Positions 63,831-64,000 of a stretch of DNA of 64,000 bases are shown piece by piece. Origin of the DNA: Temnothorax longispinosus (lineage: Eukaryota; Arthropoda; Insecta; Hymenoptera; Formicidae); contig NC_092361.1 in NCBI RefSeq assembly GCF_030848805.1, positions 11,599,723 to 11,663,722 on the forward strand, given 5' to 3'. Below the pieces are notes generated by a model. The model was given only the letters and a program-made list of their open reading frames with translations, did not search any database and was not told the DNA's origin. Made by a program: the position numbers and the translations under genes. The number at the start of each line of letters is the position of its first letter. The stretch's first letter is position 1.

Positions 63831-64000
63831 TAATACAGAAAAAACTAATAATTTAATTACATTAGAAGAGAAATATAATACGGTAATAAAATATATATAA
63901 GGTTCTGTTCTCTTGACATCTGGAAAGAGGAATATCAGAATTTGTTGGAAGAGGATTGAAAACATCTTTTTACACCATCGAAATAATTTCGATAGAAACA

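Larger units (their letters stand above)
58560..64000 (+). mobile_element. Non-LTR retrotransposon 4, very degenerate, split by TIR element
   Basis: Endonuclease-like pieces flank the TIR element at 60178-63072. On the left, about 60020-60065 reads GAIDIRINDLKL and about 60160-60176 RDFN. On the right, 63108-63165 reads GENLLEAAENANMIYLNTK, the usual spacing after DFNAH, and about 63275 reads DYYPITISLN (SDHYPI block). An open frame at 58681-58995 upstream, Lys/Arg-rich with no domain I recognise, may be ORF1. Stops are frequent. Its 3' part may continue past 63840. This is an inference from short motifs. Confidence 0.45.

Overview
This window reads as a piece of a repeat-rich, AT-rich insect nuclear genome, probably hymenopteran and possibly an ant. 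That call is an inference from the host exons and the mix of mobile elements; no single diagnostic locus fixes the species. There is no sign of a bacterial or viral genome: no operons, no Shine-Dalgarno-led genes, host exons with GT-AG splice sites, and almost everything else made of retrotransposons and terminal-inverted-repeat (TIR) elements.

The only host gene I can support is on the + strand. It is a salt-inducible-kinase gene, best matched by SIK3. Five internal exons are visible: 12425-12665 (UBA-like segment), 27041-27356, 28605-28738 (the RRASDGG phosphosite), 30769-30922 and 44859-44996. Their reading phases agree across every junction (0, 1, 0, 1). The kinase-domain exons and the 3' end lie outside the window, so all other sequence is intron: at least 12.4 kb upstream, then 14.4 kb, 1.2 kb, 2.0 kb, 13.9 kb and at least 19 kb.

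Region by region. 1-2150 holds intron with small repeats. 2160-11060 is a degenerate minus-strand non-LTR retrotransposon (ORF1 plus endonuclease/RT/RNase H ORF2). A 5'-truncated Penelope-like element with 588-bp inverted arms (7200-10008) sits in its ORF1. 13161-17627 carries several TIR elements and a 244-bp-arm palindrome with a tRNA-like loop. 17628-25636 is a Ty1/copia element with both LTRs and a 5-bp duplication. It has been hit by a SINE, a 1.37-kb TIR element with a GA microsatellite, a solo LTR, a Penelope-like fragment and a further undefined insert. 25667-30715 carries a TTAA-site element, a mariner-type remnant and a TA-site MITE among the small exons. 31995-43880 is a plus-strand non-LTR element split by a BEL/Pao element (33489-40562, tRNA-Tyr primer site, 5-bp duplication). 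45138-49600 holds a TTAA element and a second Penelope-like element. 49939-52188 is a run of palindromes, 52200-56960 a third non-LTR element, and 57090-58307 two copies of one TTAA family. 58560-64000 is a fourth, heavily decayed non-LTR element split by a 2.9-kb TIR element that itself took two SINEs.

None of the mobile elements looks able to move by itself: all their genes carry stops, frameshifts, truncations or insertions, except one continuous but N-terminally truncated Penelope RT-endonuclease frame. The most informative signals are (1) the orderly nesting, with target duplications that can be read directly; (2) paired inverted arms that act as internal empty-site controls; (3) hammerhead-like cores in three Penelope-type copies; and (4) TIR elements carrying arrays of TCAAGGTCA nuclear-receptor half-sites inside the introns of a signalling kinase gene.
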